NCBI GenBank assembly: GCA_023213315.1
Contig: JAKCPI010014905.1
Span: 80,855 to 144,854, forward strand
Reading direction: 5' to 3'
DNA from: Euborellia annulipes
Lineage: Eukaryota; Arthropoda; Insecta; Dermaptera; Anisolabididae
DNA: 64,000 bases
Part shown: one piece after another, positions 31,902 to 46,900 of the stretch
Position numbering within the stretch: the stretch's first letter is position 1
Layout: each line of letters opens with the position of its first letter
Notes under the pieces: model-generated
What the model was told of the DNA's origin: nothing
Seen by the model: the letters and a program-made list of their open reading frames with translations, nothing else
The model's database searches: none
Program-made: the position numbers and the translations under genes

Positions 31902-34900
31902 GTAAGTCAAACTAACAAAATTCAATTTTATTCTTCATTTTACAAATTATTCCTTTTAATTATTAAATATTAGTACAATACCCAGAATCCGTGTTAAATT
32001 TTCATTTATCGATATTATTTGATAATAATTTATATTTTACAATTTTTTTCAGATGAAGAAAAAGTTTCAAGAGAATCGGAAAAAAGACCCTTATTAAAAA
32101 AATATGAAGTGGAAATCGTTTATTTATTTATACAATCCTGGGCTTCGAGGTAAATTAAAAAAATTTATTCTAACCTTACAAATATTTAATAATAAAAATT
32201 CATTGACATTTATAAAGATTTCTCTTTAAATATTAATCATTCATAATTTACACTTTACCTTTCTTTATATTTTTCGTCTTCTTAATTTATCTCAATTAAA
32301 AAAAAAATTCAAATTCAATAAATTCCTTTATGTTCTTTATAAAGATTTTATTTTGACATTTTATATTTAAAAACCCAATTAAAATAACACTTCAACTAAT
32401 ATCTACTGTCAAAGATAATATTTAAAAGATAGCTATAGAAAATTAATATATTTCTCATTATAATTCAATAAATAAATTATTTATGTTAAGGTTAGTACAT
32501 TACATTTTTAAATGATAGCCTTTTTATTTATTATTTATTATGATGCGGTATATTTTATAATATGATTTCGTACTGAAGAGGGTGTTTTCATTACAACAAA
32601 GCTGTCACAGAACCAAGTGACAGTTACTTGACCATGAATTAAGAAAAAGGCCCTTAAAAATTTACTTTGACCTTCACCCACAATGATTGGCCCTACCTGG
32701 GTTTTGTCATGGAGAGGGGAAGAAATTTTTTTAAGTATTGTACTGTTGGTTTTATGATTCATATTATTTAAAACAAACAATTTTTAAAATGAAAAGTCAA
32801 TAAAGTCTCTAGCCGCATGTACTATACACTTTTTTTCTCTCTTGGAGGGGGTTTTAATTTCAAATCTCTCCCCCTCCCCCTGGTTGCACCACTGCTCAAA
32901 ATAATGAATAAAATATATAGTGATTTAGATGCACTGAATCAGTGTTTGATTTTGAAACTTTTAACAAAAGACTTAAAAGTTTTTTAAACCTTATTGAGCA
33001 TTTGCTTGACTCGTTATTTTACTTTTATTTTTAAATTAGAGTATATATGGTTATTTATTGAAAAAAATACTGGCTGGCGCTAATTAATGAAAACAATTTG
33101 ATGGTCACTTAACAAAAAATCAAAAGTTTTGCCAAATATAAAAAATAATTGTCTATTCAGAGCACTTTTCTTAGGAAAGTATTGTGTATACTGAAGTGAT
33201 GGAGATATCAGCCAAATTGGAATGTTCGAGGTTCAATAAAACTCCCAGAATAAGACGTTTCGACCTGAATTTATTTGGCGATCTGAAGATGGTAAATTCA
33301 GGCCGAAGCATCTTATTCTGGAAGTTTTATTGAACCTCGTGCATTTCAATTTGATTGATAGCTCCATCCCTTCATTATAATCATATCACGCCACAACTTC
33401 AAGCAACAAGTATTGTAATATATGAAATAGATCTCCTTTATTTGGAGATTCACACGAACTTATATCCAATTTCGATTTTATTTGATTCTTTTTTTGCACT
33501 TTAATTAATTTGATCTTTCAATATTAATCTAGAGCGTTTCAAATTTATATTTAAACTTTCTACCGTAGGCTCTTGTAAAAACATAAAACATCATGGTGAA
33601 GTGAGAGTATCAATCAAATTTGAAAGATACGAATAAAAAACTTTAGGTTTTGTGTATCAAATTATTTATAAGATAAACTTAACGGACGTTTCGATTTTTG
33701 AGTCATCGGAAGTATTAAAAGTCAAAACATACGTTAAGTTTATCTTATAAATAATTTGATACACAAAACCTAAAGTTTTTTATTTGTATCTTCCAAATTT
33801 GATTGATTGTCTCATTTCACCTTTCAAATTTTATAATTCTCAAGAGATCAAATACTCAATAGGCGTATCAAGTTCAAAAGTAATGTCCCAATATTACTTT
33901 TTTCCCTTATCTATTTATGAAATAATTATATACCAGTATATATAACTTATCACCCTAAATTCATATATTAATTTCAAATTAGAAAAATTAATAAACAAAA
34001 AATATCCAGTTCAGTTCACTTGAGTCTGAGCAAGTGCACAGTACTTGATAACGGCTGCAGAATAAGCAGTCGAAACGTTATACAGTATTGGACCGAAACT
34101 CCTCAAACTACCCTGATTTTTCCTAAACCCTTGCCAAAAAATCAGGGTAGTTTGACGACTTTCGGTCCTTGATTCTCTCGGCATCACTCATTAAGCTTCA
34201 ATCGTTATACAGTATTTATATTTTTAATAAATAATATTTACAAAAATGTGGTCTATAATTAAAAATTCCCCTAATAAAAAATATCTATTTCTCTTAAATT
34301 GGCTCATGCCAAAAAAGTTAGAACTAACATTTTTATTTTTTTATTTTATTAAGGTCTTTGTCGGCAACAAAGGCCATTTAGACCCCGTCTCTATTTATTT
34401 CAATTGGATTGGCTACCAAATAAATTGTCGCATGAGACGGGATGCAAACCCGCGACCCTTGGTACAGAAGGCCAGCACGCTAACCCCTCCACTAACGCCC
34501 GAGTGCTAGGAACCCCATCTCTATAAGTAAACAATTGAATGTTTTTTTTTTGTAACTGGTTGCATAAGGTTCAAAAACCTATGATGACCAATGGTCACAT
34601 GTAACCAGGAAGAATAGAAGCAAGAAGGTGAAGGAACTGAGAGATTGGAGCAGGTGTTTGTTAAGGTCAAATTTCAATGAAAAGAGAGAGTGAGGGAGTC
34701 AAAGTGAACAAACAACCCCTAAATCCAAGGCAACGTAGATTTAAAACACACTCTTCTCTCTCACTCGAAAAATTATTTAAAATTTCAAACATGTAAGCGA
34801 TATATAATAAATAGACGATGTGTGTGTCCAAAGGGTCGTTCGTGTATATGGGTGCGGGGGAGGGTGGTGTGTTTTAAAAATGTATATTTTCTTTTTCTTG

Positions 34901-37900
34901 GCAGAATTAATGTCTACATAGCCCCCAACCTACACGAACAACCCTTAATGACGTAACAGAGACAGGGTTTTGGGTTATTCCCCTACTTTCTTTTACATAT
35001 GTTGAATAAGATTGATCCAAATGATTTTTTTCTTTTTTTTTCAGACAATGCATGTGCTGTTTCCGCGATTCCAAAAACTATGAGCGTTTTAATCTTTTAA
35101 CACAAAGTATTATTTATCTTGCTGTTTGTAAATTAGTAGAATTAAAAGAAGAAATATCAGTAGCGAAATCTAATGATAATAATAGAAATGAGAATCTTAA
35201 AGAAATAGAAAAAAATAAAGAAGAGGAGAAAAAGGTTGTCCAAGCAGAAGAAGGGGAAGAGAAAAAAGATGATGTAGAAAAGAAAAATGAAGACAATTTT
35301 AAAGAGAATAATGAAGAAAAAGAGGATGAAGAGAGAGGTGAAGAGAAGGAGGTCTGGACGATACAAGAAAAAGAAAATTTATTACAATTTTTATCGAAAG
35401 TGTTTTTGCTCAATTTTCCATTATATGTGGCCTGTAAACATAGCGGACACTTAAAATTGGATGAATTATCACAAGAAGAAGTGAGCACGCTTAGCGCCTA
35501 TTGTGATTTACATGATTACGAAATTCCTGTATATATCCTTCGCAACGTTTGTCTATTCTGTAAACACGGTGGTGTTCACGCTATGACACTTTGTTTTGAT
35601 AAACAGAGTCCAGATACGTTGCCTGTGTCTGTGGCGCATGCCATTATCGCCATCGTGTGTAACCTCAAGCTCTGGCTCAATTTTAGGTCCATTATGCAGC
35701 TCTTTGTACCTCTCAGGACCAAAGTTCTTAAATATATGTGTAGTCTAGCTGATAAGGATTTACGATTAGCGGGAATTAAAAATATGGCAGGTAAGAAAAA
35801 TTAATTATTATTATTTTTTTTTAATTAATTCTTAAAATGTTTGGAGTTTTTTTAAAGAGAAAATTTCTTACTTTTTGAGACGTTTTCTAAAAATATTATT
35901 TAATGAGATTATTAAACAGAAAAAAACAAAAGCAAATATAATAATAGCACTTTGGCAACTATCTCTGACATTCTAAACATTATTATTTCTTCAATATTAT
36001 TTTGATATACATTTTCCATCTCATTAAATAACACCTGTTGCTTGATTTGCATATAAATAAATTATTGCATAAAATATGAATTTTTTCACCATATAAGTTC
36101 CCTATTTTTATTAATTTCTTTTATTTAACTTACTTTTTCAAAGTCACCAACTTTTAGTATTTTTTTAAGACACATCCCAAAGAACTAAAAGGCTGAAACT
36201 TTGTATTTTGGGTAATTTCAAATGACAACACCACATATGAAAATTAGACCAAAATAGGTCAAACTAATGTGGCACTTTATTTGAAACCCTACGCGAATTA
36301 GTTATATTTTAAGTCATTTCCCGATGAGCTATACTTTTTTTTCTTATATTCGTACATATTTATTTTTATTTTTCAGATTTCATTTGGAGCGCAGTTAAGG
36401 ATCCTTTGGATTCACCTTTAACTTTTGACCGCGATGGATTAGATTTGGCTTTTAAATATTTCTCAAGTTCTACATTAACCATGAGACTCGCTGGAATAGC
36501 TCAAATTAACAGCCATATTAATATGTTTAATGAACTATGCACTAATGAAAGTATTATTGAAGTTGAAAATGTTGGCCAAAATCTTGCCAATTGGTTAATT
36601 GACAATAATATCATCTCACATATATTTGGACCCAATTTACACGTCGAAGTAATCTATTTATTTTATTTCATTGACAAGATGAACTGTTTAGATCTTTAAT
36701 ATTGATTTTTATTCCTTCAGGTGATAAAACAGAGTCATATTATTTTAAGTTTCCTTGCTATGGAGAATAAAATCACAAATGACCATATTGATATCATATG
36801 GCAAGCGGCCCAATTAAAACATTGTAGCAAACAAGTTCATGATCTCCTTCCCCCATTAATTAAAAATTTAGAAGCTGGACCTGTTTTACATCTTTATAGT
36901 CTTTTATCAAAGCTGGAACCCAAAGATCATACTGAACAGGTAATTTTTAATTTAAAAATATTTTATATATTATATTTCAAACAAAGCTCTACCTCGTTAA
37001 TATTATTTTAATTAAATACGTATATAGTTTTATAATTATTTGGAATAATAGAATGAATGAGAATTGTAATTGTTTTCTATCTTTTTATCTCTCCTCATCA
37101 TCGCTTCCTTTTCTGAACCATGGAATTAAGCTTAGAGGAAATGTTAAATATATTTCAATATTTTTACACAACATTGAAATTATTTAAATTAAATAAGAAA
37201 TTGTCAATGTTCAAATTTATTATAATAAGCTTTAGTTTTTTTTTTAATTATTTAATTGATAACTATTTTAATTTTTTCTAGAGTTTATATTTGGCGTCAT
37301 CCTTAATTAAATTCATTTGGAATAACGGTGGCTCCTATAGCCAATTAACCACTGCTCAAGCTGCCGCTGCCTCGGCTGGAACCCTTGCTGGAATGGCTGG
37401 AGCAGGGATGGTAATGGCAATGAGTGGTACTCCCTTTATCGGCTTAGGAAAAGCCGCTGCAGCAGCAGCTTCCTTGGTCGGTCTGAAACAACGACATCGA
37501 CTAGCGAGCAGTAGTGAAAACAGTGCTAGTATTGAGCCCAGCGACGATGAACAGGCAGAAAGCTCTCAACCAAGTGAAGGCCACAAGTCATCCAGTGAAT
37601 TAAGTTATGGACCGCCCACAAAAAGGATTAGAAAATTAAAAAAGAAACATAAAATGATAGTTGATGATAGTTCAGAGGGGAGTGTAAAAATTGAAGATTT
37701 AGATGTCGAAGAGCCTGAGGAGGAAGATGAAGAAGAGGAAGAAGAGAAAGACGATGAAGAAGAAGAAGAGGATGAAGATGATGAAGATCATGAAAATGAA
37801 AATGATGAAGATGTGAAAACGGCAAAATCTCGTTCTAAATCAGAACAAAGTAAATTTATAATTCATAAAACTTTTCATCATAATACAATTTGTAGAAAAG

Positions 37901-40900
37901 GGACAGGAGTCTGCCATAGAGGATCAAGTAGCGAAGCAGAGGATACTGACGTGATATCACCACCTCCTAAAAAAAAGAGTAAGTGCCTTCGGAAAAGAAA
38001 AAAAAATCATTGCAAATCTTTACAGGGTAAATTAAAATTAAAAATGAATAATGAACCTCGAATTGATTGTTCGGATGATGATGAACCTGAAAGTTGTTCT
38101 GATGATGAACATCGAAAGGACAAATCAGTAAATCAATCTAAAGGTGAACAAACAGAACTCTGTTTTAAATCTTTAGAAGCAGATCAAGAGGTGCCGAGTA
38201 TGCTTGTTCGAGATGGACCCCCAGCCTTCATTCAACTGCTCGAAGAACGGTCTCAAGGCGGGGTTGTTGGAGGTGCCAGCTCACCTGACTCTCCACACGG
38301 AGAAGTCATGACTGAATTAGCCTCATTAGTTCAGGGAACAGATTACCGAGAGCGAAGAATTCACGAATGTAGTCGACCATTTCTAAATAATTTACAAATG
38401 CACCGAGAAATGATTGAAGAAATGCAAATGATGAGTGGCGAAGAGGGAAGTTATTCTTCTCGAATGAGTAATAAATCTGAAAAAAACATGGCTGATTTTG
38501 ACGGTGAAGAGTCTGGCTGCGAGGATGAACTCGTTCAACTTGCTGCCCAGGCCCAAGTTCAAGCTCATCTCTCCCCACACACTATCCCACAGCATCTTAA
38601 CAATATCGCCTTTCATTCAAGGTTTCATTCTACTAAGTTAACACGAGGAAGTGGCCATGAAGTCTCTCGCATTTTTGCCCATTTTAAAATGGAAAACGTT
38701 TGCAAACCCGGAAGTACTTTGCTTTGGGATCTCTTGCAAGATGACAAAATAGTTCAATTGGGCGAAGGACTCGCTATCGAAGCTGAAAAAGCCCTCTGCA
38801 ATCTTCTTTGTTTTAATACTGAGAGAATAATCCGAATGAAATTCATCGAAGGGTGTCTTGAAAATTTGGCCAACAACCGTTCGGTAGTTATCTCGCTTCG
38901 TCTGCTTCCTAAGCTATTAGCTTCTTTCCAACAATTCCGTGGAATGGACACTCATCAAATTACAACCTGGGCTGAATGTGAACATCACATGATGCACTGT
39001 TTTTTCAATAATCTCCAGACATATACAAAACATGGCCCAAAGACAGCTCTTTATTCGCATCAAACAGAAATTCAAGTACGTTTGCAATTTCTTACTTCTA
39101 TTTTCTCCCCCGTTGGTTCACCAGATAGTTTTCGACTCTCATTAGACCAAGTTGATATCCTCTGGTTATGTCTGGCCACTGATCCTCAATGCAGCGATGA
39201 GCTCTTTAGTTGGCTCTTAAGTCAAGCTAAAAGCAAAGAACAACATGCCCTCGGCATGGATGCTCTTAAACATCTCTATATGCGTAAATTACCAACTTTG
39301 GAACCCGAGACGATAAGCATGACGTGCTTAGGGCTTTTTCAACAACTTTGTAATCTAGCACGCATGGCAACTGCACATTTGGACAAGGAACTTGATGTTC
39401 TTGGAATGAGTCATCTTTGGAGAATCGCTTTACGAGCAAACAATACTGATGTTAGTATGGCTGCCATTCAATATTTGAATAGCTATTATATTGGAAGACA
39501 ATTAGACCACGAATCCGAATTTGTCTCTCAATGTATGGGTCATCTGGCTGCTGCGAGCCAAGATCTGGCAAATGCGGAAGAACCAAGTCTACTCTGCATA
39601 CAACGAGCTTTACTTCTTTTAAAAACCCATTTAGAAACATTCAGACGAAGGTGAGTTTTTTTAATAATGTAAATGAGCTAAATAGTCATATCCAGTAAGA
39701 TACATTATTATTATTATTATATTTGATTTGTCTGGGACAAGGTGTCGCCCGACACTACAATAAATTATTAATGCAATGAAATATATAATTTTTGTTTTAG
39801 CATCTAGTTTTGTTACAATGAATGACATGAAAGTGTGTTTACTGGGGCGACTATTTGGTTAATTTCATATTTAATCAATTTTTCCCAAGATAATTCTTAT
39901 AAAATAAACACATTGTGCACAGATACGCTTATCATCTGCGGCGTTGGACTCTTGAGGGACATGGCGTTGGTGCCCACGTTCAATTGATGAACGGCGACAG
40001 GGGATGTGTTCCCATTAAGGTTATGATCCAGCCTACAGGATTTCCCGAGAAGATTCCTCTGGAGCTTCTCAGCACTGATTATGTTGCCGACCTACGTGCT
40101 GAGGTTGTGAAATGTTGGGAAACCATCCAAATGAACAAAGCCAGTGCATCTGCCTCTGAAGAATCCGGTCCTGTTTCTGTCGAAGGACCCATTCGTATGA
40201 TTACTCAAGTATGCTCTCTTCATATTAAATCTGTTTCCTTTTCCTTTTAAATAATAAGAAAAATAAGAAAAACAATTAAATTAATTTCCAGGGCCAGGAA
40301 CTGACCACTGAATACGATGAAAAGACACTTTCAGAAATGGGCTTCAAAGATCTGCACACCGTGTACATTTCTTTAGGAGCTTCACGTCAGAGTAAATCCG
40401 GCAAACACCAACAAGAGGCTGCCTCATCACTTCCACCCCCACCGAAAGAAAGTTTGCCTACGCTGTTGCTCTTGCAACCAGAATATTTTGAACAACTTTT
40501 TGAGCTTATGCAGACACTGGGTTCCATGAGAACTCCGGTTAAAGGAGGCGTGAGTAGCAAATTAAGATTAAAAAATAATTAAAAAATCAAGCATATGTAT
40601 ATGAATTTTTGTTTTAGCATCATATTCCTCACACAAAAGCTCAAGTATTATCTCGAAGAGTTTGGGATATTTTAACTCTCTTGCCAACATCTCCTATACT
40701 TTTACAAGGATTCCAGCAACTGGCAACGACCGCAGATAATATGAAACTGAGTCAATTTCTTGATCCCACTAGTCCTCAAAAGCTTATGTATTCTTTATAT
40801 ATCGTTGAATCACTTAGCAGACCCAGCAAGAGACATAAACTGGTATGTTGGAAAATTTTAATAATTTCATAGGGAAGGTTTATCCTTGCTAAAGGGCTTT

Positions 40901-43900
40901 GGAAGACAAAGCGGTTCGCATGTTTTTGCCGATAAGATGGCGTTAGGAGTCTTAAAAATTTAGCCAAAAAGCCCATCTATTACGAAAATTTGCAGGATGG
41001 TAGGTCTATATTTTATCTCATGTATTTATTTGATTTTCGTTGATCTTTTAATATTTATAAATATCATTATTAAATATTATACTTCTGGGTATAAGGTATA
41101 ACATTTATAACAGCATAAAAATATATAAATATAGGCTCATAGTTTTTTTTTGCATTTTCTATAAATATAAAAAAATATTTTTTAATCAATCATAATTTAA
41201 AAAAATCATTCTATTATGTAAAATGCTCACGAATTTAAATATTTAAAAAACTCGCATAAAAAAAAATACAATAAAATGCCTCAGTAGTTTCGGACTAAAG
41301 ATTCTATGTGCCCTCCTGAACTAGATTATTCTTAATTATATTAAAATTTGATCGATTATTATTTTTTAGATGATGAGTGGCGGAGGAGATAGTTCTGATA
41401 AGGATGGACATAGCTGGAGTCAAATGTTTGTCCAACATGGAGGTTTAAGACATCTCTTCGACATATTTATGAGTGGTTAGTTAATATACTAAAAAGTTAT
41501 TTCAAACATTAATAAAAAAATAAATGACTATTTGAAATTTTCAATAGAAAACAAAATTCTATTTGAGGATTCATATCACCAAATTTTCTTAATCAGGATG
41601 GGACGTCGGACTCTTATTAGAAGTGAGATGTATATGTTACGCCGAATTCACGAAATTGCCCATTTCACGAAGACCCGCAAATTTTGCCTATTTCATGACA
41701 TAGGCAATTTCATCAATTCTTTATAACATATATACAGTATATATATTATATATAAAAATTAAACTATTGCAAATTTAATTTTTCTTTACTAAACAAATAT
41801 TGTATATTTCGTCCAATCTAAAGGCTGAGATTCATAGAGAATTAAGACCCATAAGAGTTTAATTTTTATATATATATAGGCTACATCTCACCTCCAACTA
41901 GGAAACTGAAGATATATATATATATATATCTGGAACATTTTTTTCTTCATTTCCAAAAATATTTAAATTTCTTCGCTTGCTTACTTTTAATTATATATTT
42001 TAAAAATTTGAACTTTAACCAAATAGAATATTTGATCTTGCTAATCAAAAAAAAATTCATAACTTCTCATAATAAAACTGAATTTCTTCTAGGTGTACTT
42101 CAACGTTCTGGAAGTGATGGGAGTGAATGGCAACAAGATTGTCTTGCAACCTTGCTTAAATTGCTCCATCAACTTGGCGTCACCTGCGAAGAAGCTGAAA
42201 TTATGTCAGATTCTACAGAATTTTTTCGTAATAAACGTGGGAGACGTTTACGCAAAGGCAGCTCGGATAAACTAGCAGTTCCAAAATTGAATGATGTAAA
42301 TAAATTCTCTAATTATTCAATTTTTTACTATTACACTACCAAAAATATCTAAATTATTTTTATTTAATAGAAATTTAGAAAATCTTTGCTGACTGATTGG
42401 AGCAAATGAACTCTCGTTTGCTTATATGGCCTAAGTTGCCGAAAAGACTGTGTGAATGTGTGTGTGAATGTGAGTGTGAATGAGAAAAAAAGTGTGAATG
42501 TTTAAAAAAAAAAAAAAAAAATTGTTTAAAAACAATTTTAAATAATTAACAAATTTATACATTTTTTTAGGCTATGCTAAAAATGATGAAAATAAATACA
42601 GTAATGCCAAGACTTACAAGTATTCTACAAGAAGCTTCACTTCCAAGAGATCCAAACCATTATAAGACTGGATTCTGGGGCAGAGCACAAGTAAAACAAA
42701 TTTTTTATATAAAGCTTTTATATAAAAGTTAACATTTACTTATTTATTAATTGTTAATTCTAAAATATTGATTTTTTCTTTATAGGTAGTCCACTATGCA
42801 ATGTCTCTTTTGGTTTCCTGGGTGCATTCGAAGGAAGAAGTGAGACAAGTACTTTTTTCCGGAAACCATTTAACACCTTGGCTTCAGAGATTGATCCTTG
42901 AGGATCCAGAGCCAGCAGTCCGAAGAGAAGTTTGTACTGCACTTTATAGACTCTGCTTGGGTACACCGCAGGCGGTGCATGCGCTAGCAGGACTGATGCT
43001 GGTCCACCTCATGGATTATCTCTCCGTAGCTGAATCCATGCGCCCTCAAAAAATTGAGGTATATTTCTAAAATAGGTAGTCCACTATGCTCAAAATCCTC
43101 CAAATCCATGGAGTAGTGACAATACTTCTCAAGATTCTAGGACTAGAGATTCGATTAATAACTTTTATATCAATTGTCTTTTAATTTTAGGCAGAAGATG
43201 GAAAGGAGCCATATGGACCTGCATGCAGAGATTATTTCTGGCTGTTATGTAGACTAGTTGATAGCCTACCCTCTGAACTCGTTAAAGGTATTTTTTAATA
43301 TTATATAATGAAAGGGCTTCGGGAGGCAAACTGTTTGAATGTTTTTGCCAATAAGATGGATTTGGTATCCAAATGGCATAAATAAAATCATCGGACTGCC
43401 TGGGATCCGAACTTTTGGTATACGAGGTTAGCACGCTAACTCCTACACCAAGCACGTAGGCTCTTAAAAAAGTTATACAAAAGTTCAACTGTTACAAAAA
43501 TTTGACAACAGATGGCAGGATGGTAGGGCTATATTTAAAAGAGCAACGAAAATCAAACAAATACCTTATGTATTTGTTTGATTTCCGTTGCTCTTTTAAA
43601 AATAAATAGTTTATAAATAAATTATATATCATTTATAACAACATAAAAATATATAAATATAGGCTTATAATTGATCTGATAATGCCGGCTTTTAGACTAG
43701 CCTGCCATCTTTTGCAAGAGTCCTAAACTATTTGGCCGTTAATTTTTAAATAAATACGAAATTTATTTTTGACTTGGTCACCACTTAATTTAATTTTTTT
43801 AGGTTGGATATTAATGATTTTTACATGTTTAGATTAATATCATAATAGTTTTTTTTTTGCATTTTCTATAAATATAAAGAAAAATTTTTTTAATTAATCG

Positions 43901-46900
43901 TAATTAAAAAAAAAGCATTCTATTATGTGAAATGCTCACGAATTTAAAAAAAAAAACGCATAAAAAAATACTTTAAAATGGCTCAATAGTTTCGGACTAA
44001 AGATTCCATGTGCCCTCCTGAAGCCCCTTAAGCGAGAGAATTATAATAATTACTTTAAATCTTTTGTGTTTTTATATTAATATATAAGAAAATTTTTTAA
44101 AACCTTAAAAAAATATTAAATGTACTGTTAATAAAATAATTTTTTGATCAAATATTTTACAGAAAGTATAGATGATCCTTCAGCGAATTGTTTGGATATC
44201 GATGGACTGGCTAAAAAAATCGCCTCATCGATTCTCTCGCGAGATTATCTTGAAACTCGTCACAATACTATTGAAGATGATGGTCTCATCGGATTGCTTA
44301 ATTTAATGTCAAATGTCATCAAGCATGGACCTCCTTTTAAAACGAGCAAAGAGGGTCAAGAGTTCCTCCTTCAAGTAAGCTATTAGACCTATATTGATGA
44401 ATAAAATAATATCAATGGCGACTTTGAAAGTTCTTAGGGTTTGAGCCTTATCTTAGCCTTAATAATAGGTTTTAGATTCAAAACAAACCCTTATATTAAA
44501 AACGGAATTGCTTTATATATTTTTAACTAATTGTTGATTAGTTAATTCTTTTAGTTAGCTCCTACAAATAACAATATTTAAATCAATATCGTATTTTTCT
44601 TTTGTAAGGAATAATATCTAAATTTTTAAAAATATTAATTTATTTTCTGTTTATTTTTAGGTCTTTGAGTTCCTATTTGCTCTACCAAATCCTCGGAAAC
44701 GTTACGTCCCCAAATGTAAATCACAATTATCTCGTTCTTCAGCTTATGATCTCCTCGGCGATATGGTCAAAGGCTCTCTTGATAATTATATTATTTTACA
44801 CGAACGACTTTTAAGCCAACATCAACCAGGTATCTAAATTGGACATCACCATAGACATCGGAACATTTTTTCCCATTGGGTGGGGGAATATATTCAATAT
44901 ACGGTATATTTGTGGATAGGGTGTAATATTCGTTAGTCCCTTGATTCTCTGAAATTTTAAAAATTATTTCTTACACATTGCTTGACACGAGCCCTCATCC
45001 AAATAATTTTTTTTGTATTGGTGATAACCAGGCTTGGGGCCGGTCGAAATATCTACCAATTAAAGGGATGAATCCATCGAATGCTTGTTTTTTCCTCCTT
45101 TATCCTTATGTATATGATCCAGGGACAAGTTTCAATCTTAATCAATCCCATTTAGTGGATTTTTTAATAATGTTATACTTTTTTTTTTAATATTTGGCTA
45201 TTACAAATCATTAATATTATTGAATATCACAAAAATCAAAAGTACTTCATATAATCATCCCAAAAAATTACAAAAATATATTATAAAAATAACACGTCAC
45301 TCATTAAGTCCCCGATCTGACACATAAATGGCAACATTGTTGACAAACCCACGTGATTTCCGGGTAGTACCAACCTTCAAACAGTACATATCAAAGTTTC
45401 ATGGCATTCTCACATTTAGTTTAGAGGTTACATTCGTTTTAGTGACCCCAGTTTTGTAATTTTCAAGACAATGGGGACAATGCCGTGTGTAACAATTCGA
45501 TGAATGAATTACGCTTTGAATTGCTTTCCCACCCATCATTCTTTTCAGATTTGGCCCCCAGCGACTACTCGCTTTTTTCAGACTCATTAACCAGTAGATC
45601 TAAAAACCATGACATATTTAACAACCCTTTAGGACCCTGGGATAAGTGTTTAAAACTGGGACGTATGATAACTCTATATATGATTTTGGCTTGCCCTCTG
45701 AAAAATCCCATGGGTATAATGAATCCTTGCCCTTCCTTTTCCGATGTCTATGGACATAACCATGATTTTGTTACCCTTTTTTTAAACTTTTAAATAATTT
45801 AACAAATAGATATATTAAAATATGAATTTGATTTTCCCCCAGGACCCCATTCTCCTTATCCTTGGGATTATTGGCCCCATGAAGATGGCCGTTCTGATTG
45901 TGGCTATGTTGGACTTACGAATCTCGGCGCCACTTGTTATATGGCTTCGTGTATGCAACATTTATATATGATGCCTCAGGCACGGACCTCAATTCTAAGA
46001 GCAAAATGCGATAGTGAAAGCAAACACGAACATACTCTACGAGAACTGCAACGGATGTTTGCATATCTACTCGTAAGTCCTTTTTTTTCTCAATATATTT
46101 GACTACGAAATCAACTTTAAGGAATTAATTAATTCTAAAATATTGAAATACTTCTAGATATGCAAGGTATTTAAGAAAATTTTAGCCCTTTATTTAACAT
46201 AAAAAGTGAAATAATTAGAATTTTTCAATCTTTTGTCAACTTATGAATTGAAGATGACAATAAATCACTCTTCAATTGTAATCTATTATTCATATTGTAA
46301 TTAAATACTTACTGGATCCTTTAATTCTTATCCCAAAATAATGACGATAAAAAATTCTTATTAAAATAAATCCATATCAATAATAAAGTTGTTTAATATT
46401 TATTATAGGTCTATTTATATTAATTTTTTATTTTAGGAGAGCGAACGTAAAGCCTACAATCCTCGAAGTTTCTGTAAAGTATACACAATGGATCATCAAC
46501 CATTAAATACAGGAGAACAAAAAGATATGGCTGAATTCTTTATCGATCTCGTTTCAAAACTAGAAGAGATGACACCTGAACTGAAAAAATTAGTTAAAAC
46601 ATTATTCGGTGGAGTTCTTAGCAATAATGTAGTTAGTTTGGATTGTGAACATGTCTCACGAACTCTAGAGGAATTTTATACAGTACGCTGTCAAGTTGCA
46701 GACATGCGCAATTTATATGAATCCTTAGATGAAGTGACTGTTAAAGACACCTTAGAGGGAGATAATATGTACACTTGTTCTCAATGTGGAAAGAAAGTTC
46801 GTGCAGAGAAAAGGGCCTGTTTCAAAAAACTGCCTCATATACTTTGCTTCAATACTATGCGATATACTTTCAATATGGTAACTATGCTAAAGGAAAAGGT

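Larger units (their letters stand above)
32150..35044 (+). other. USP34 intron 2, rich in fold-back repeats
   Basis: Holds a hAT right end (about 32,860-32,895), three inverted repeats (33,195; 33,593; 34,090), a SINE (34,345), a three-way-junction structure (34,556) and a G-rich patch at 34,850. No gene seen. Confidence 0.6.

Noticed and set aside
32538..32780. Minus-strand 80-codon frame in USP34 intron 2
   Set aside because: No homology or splice signals; close to a hAT end and probably transposon debris.
35114..35488. Minus-strand frames opposite USP34 exon 3
   Set aside because: Ser/Phe-rich shadows of the Glu/Lys-rich coding strand; the plus strand has clear USP34 homology.
45420..45800. 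Functional transposase gene in intron 16
   Set aside because: Only the C-terminal motif survives, the frame is broken and no ends are visible.
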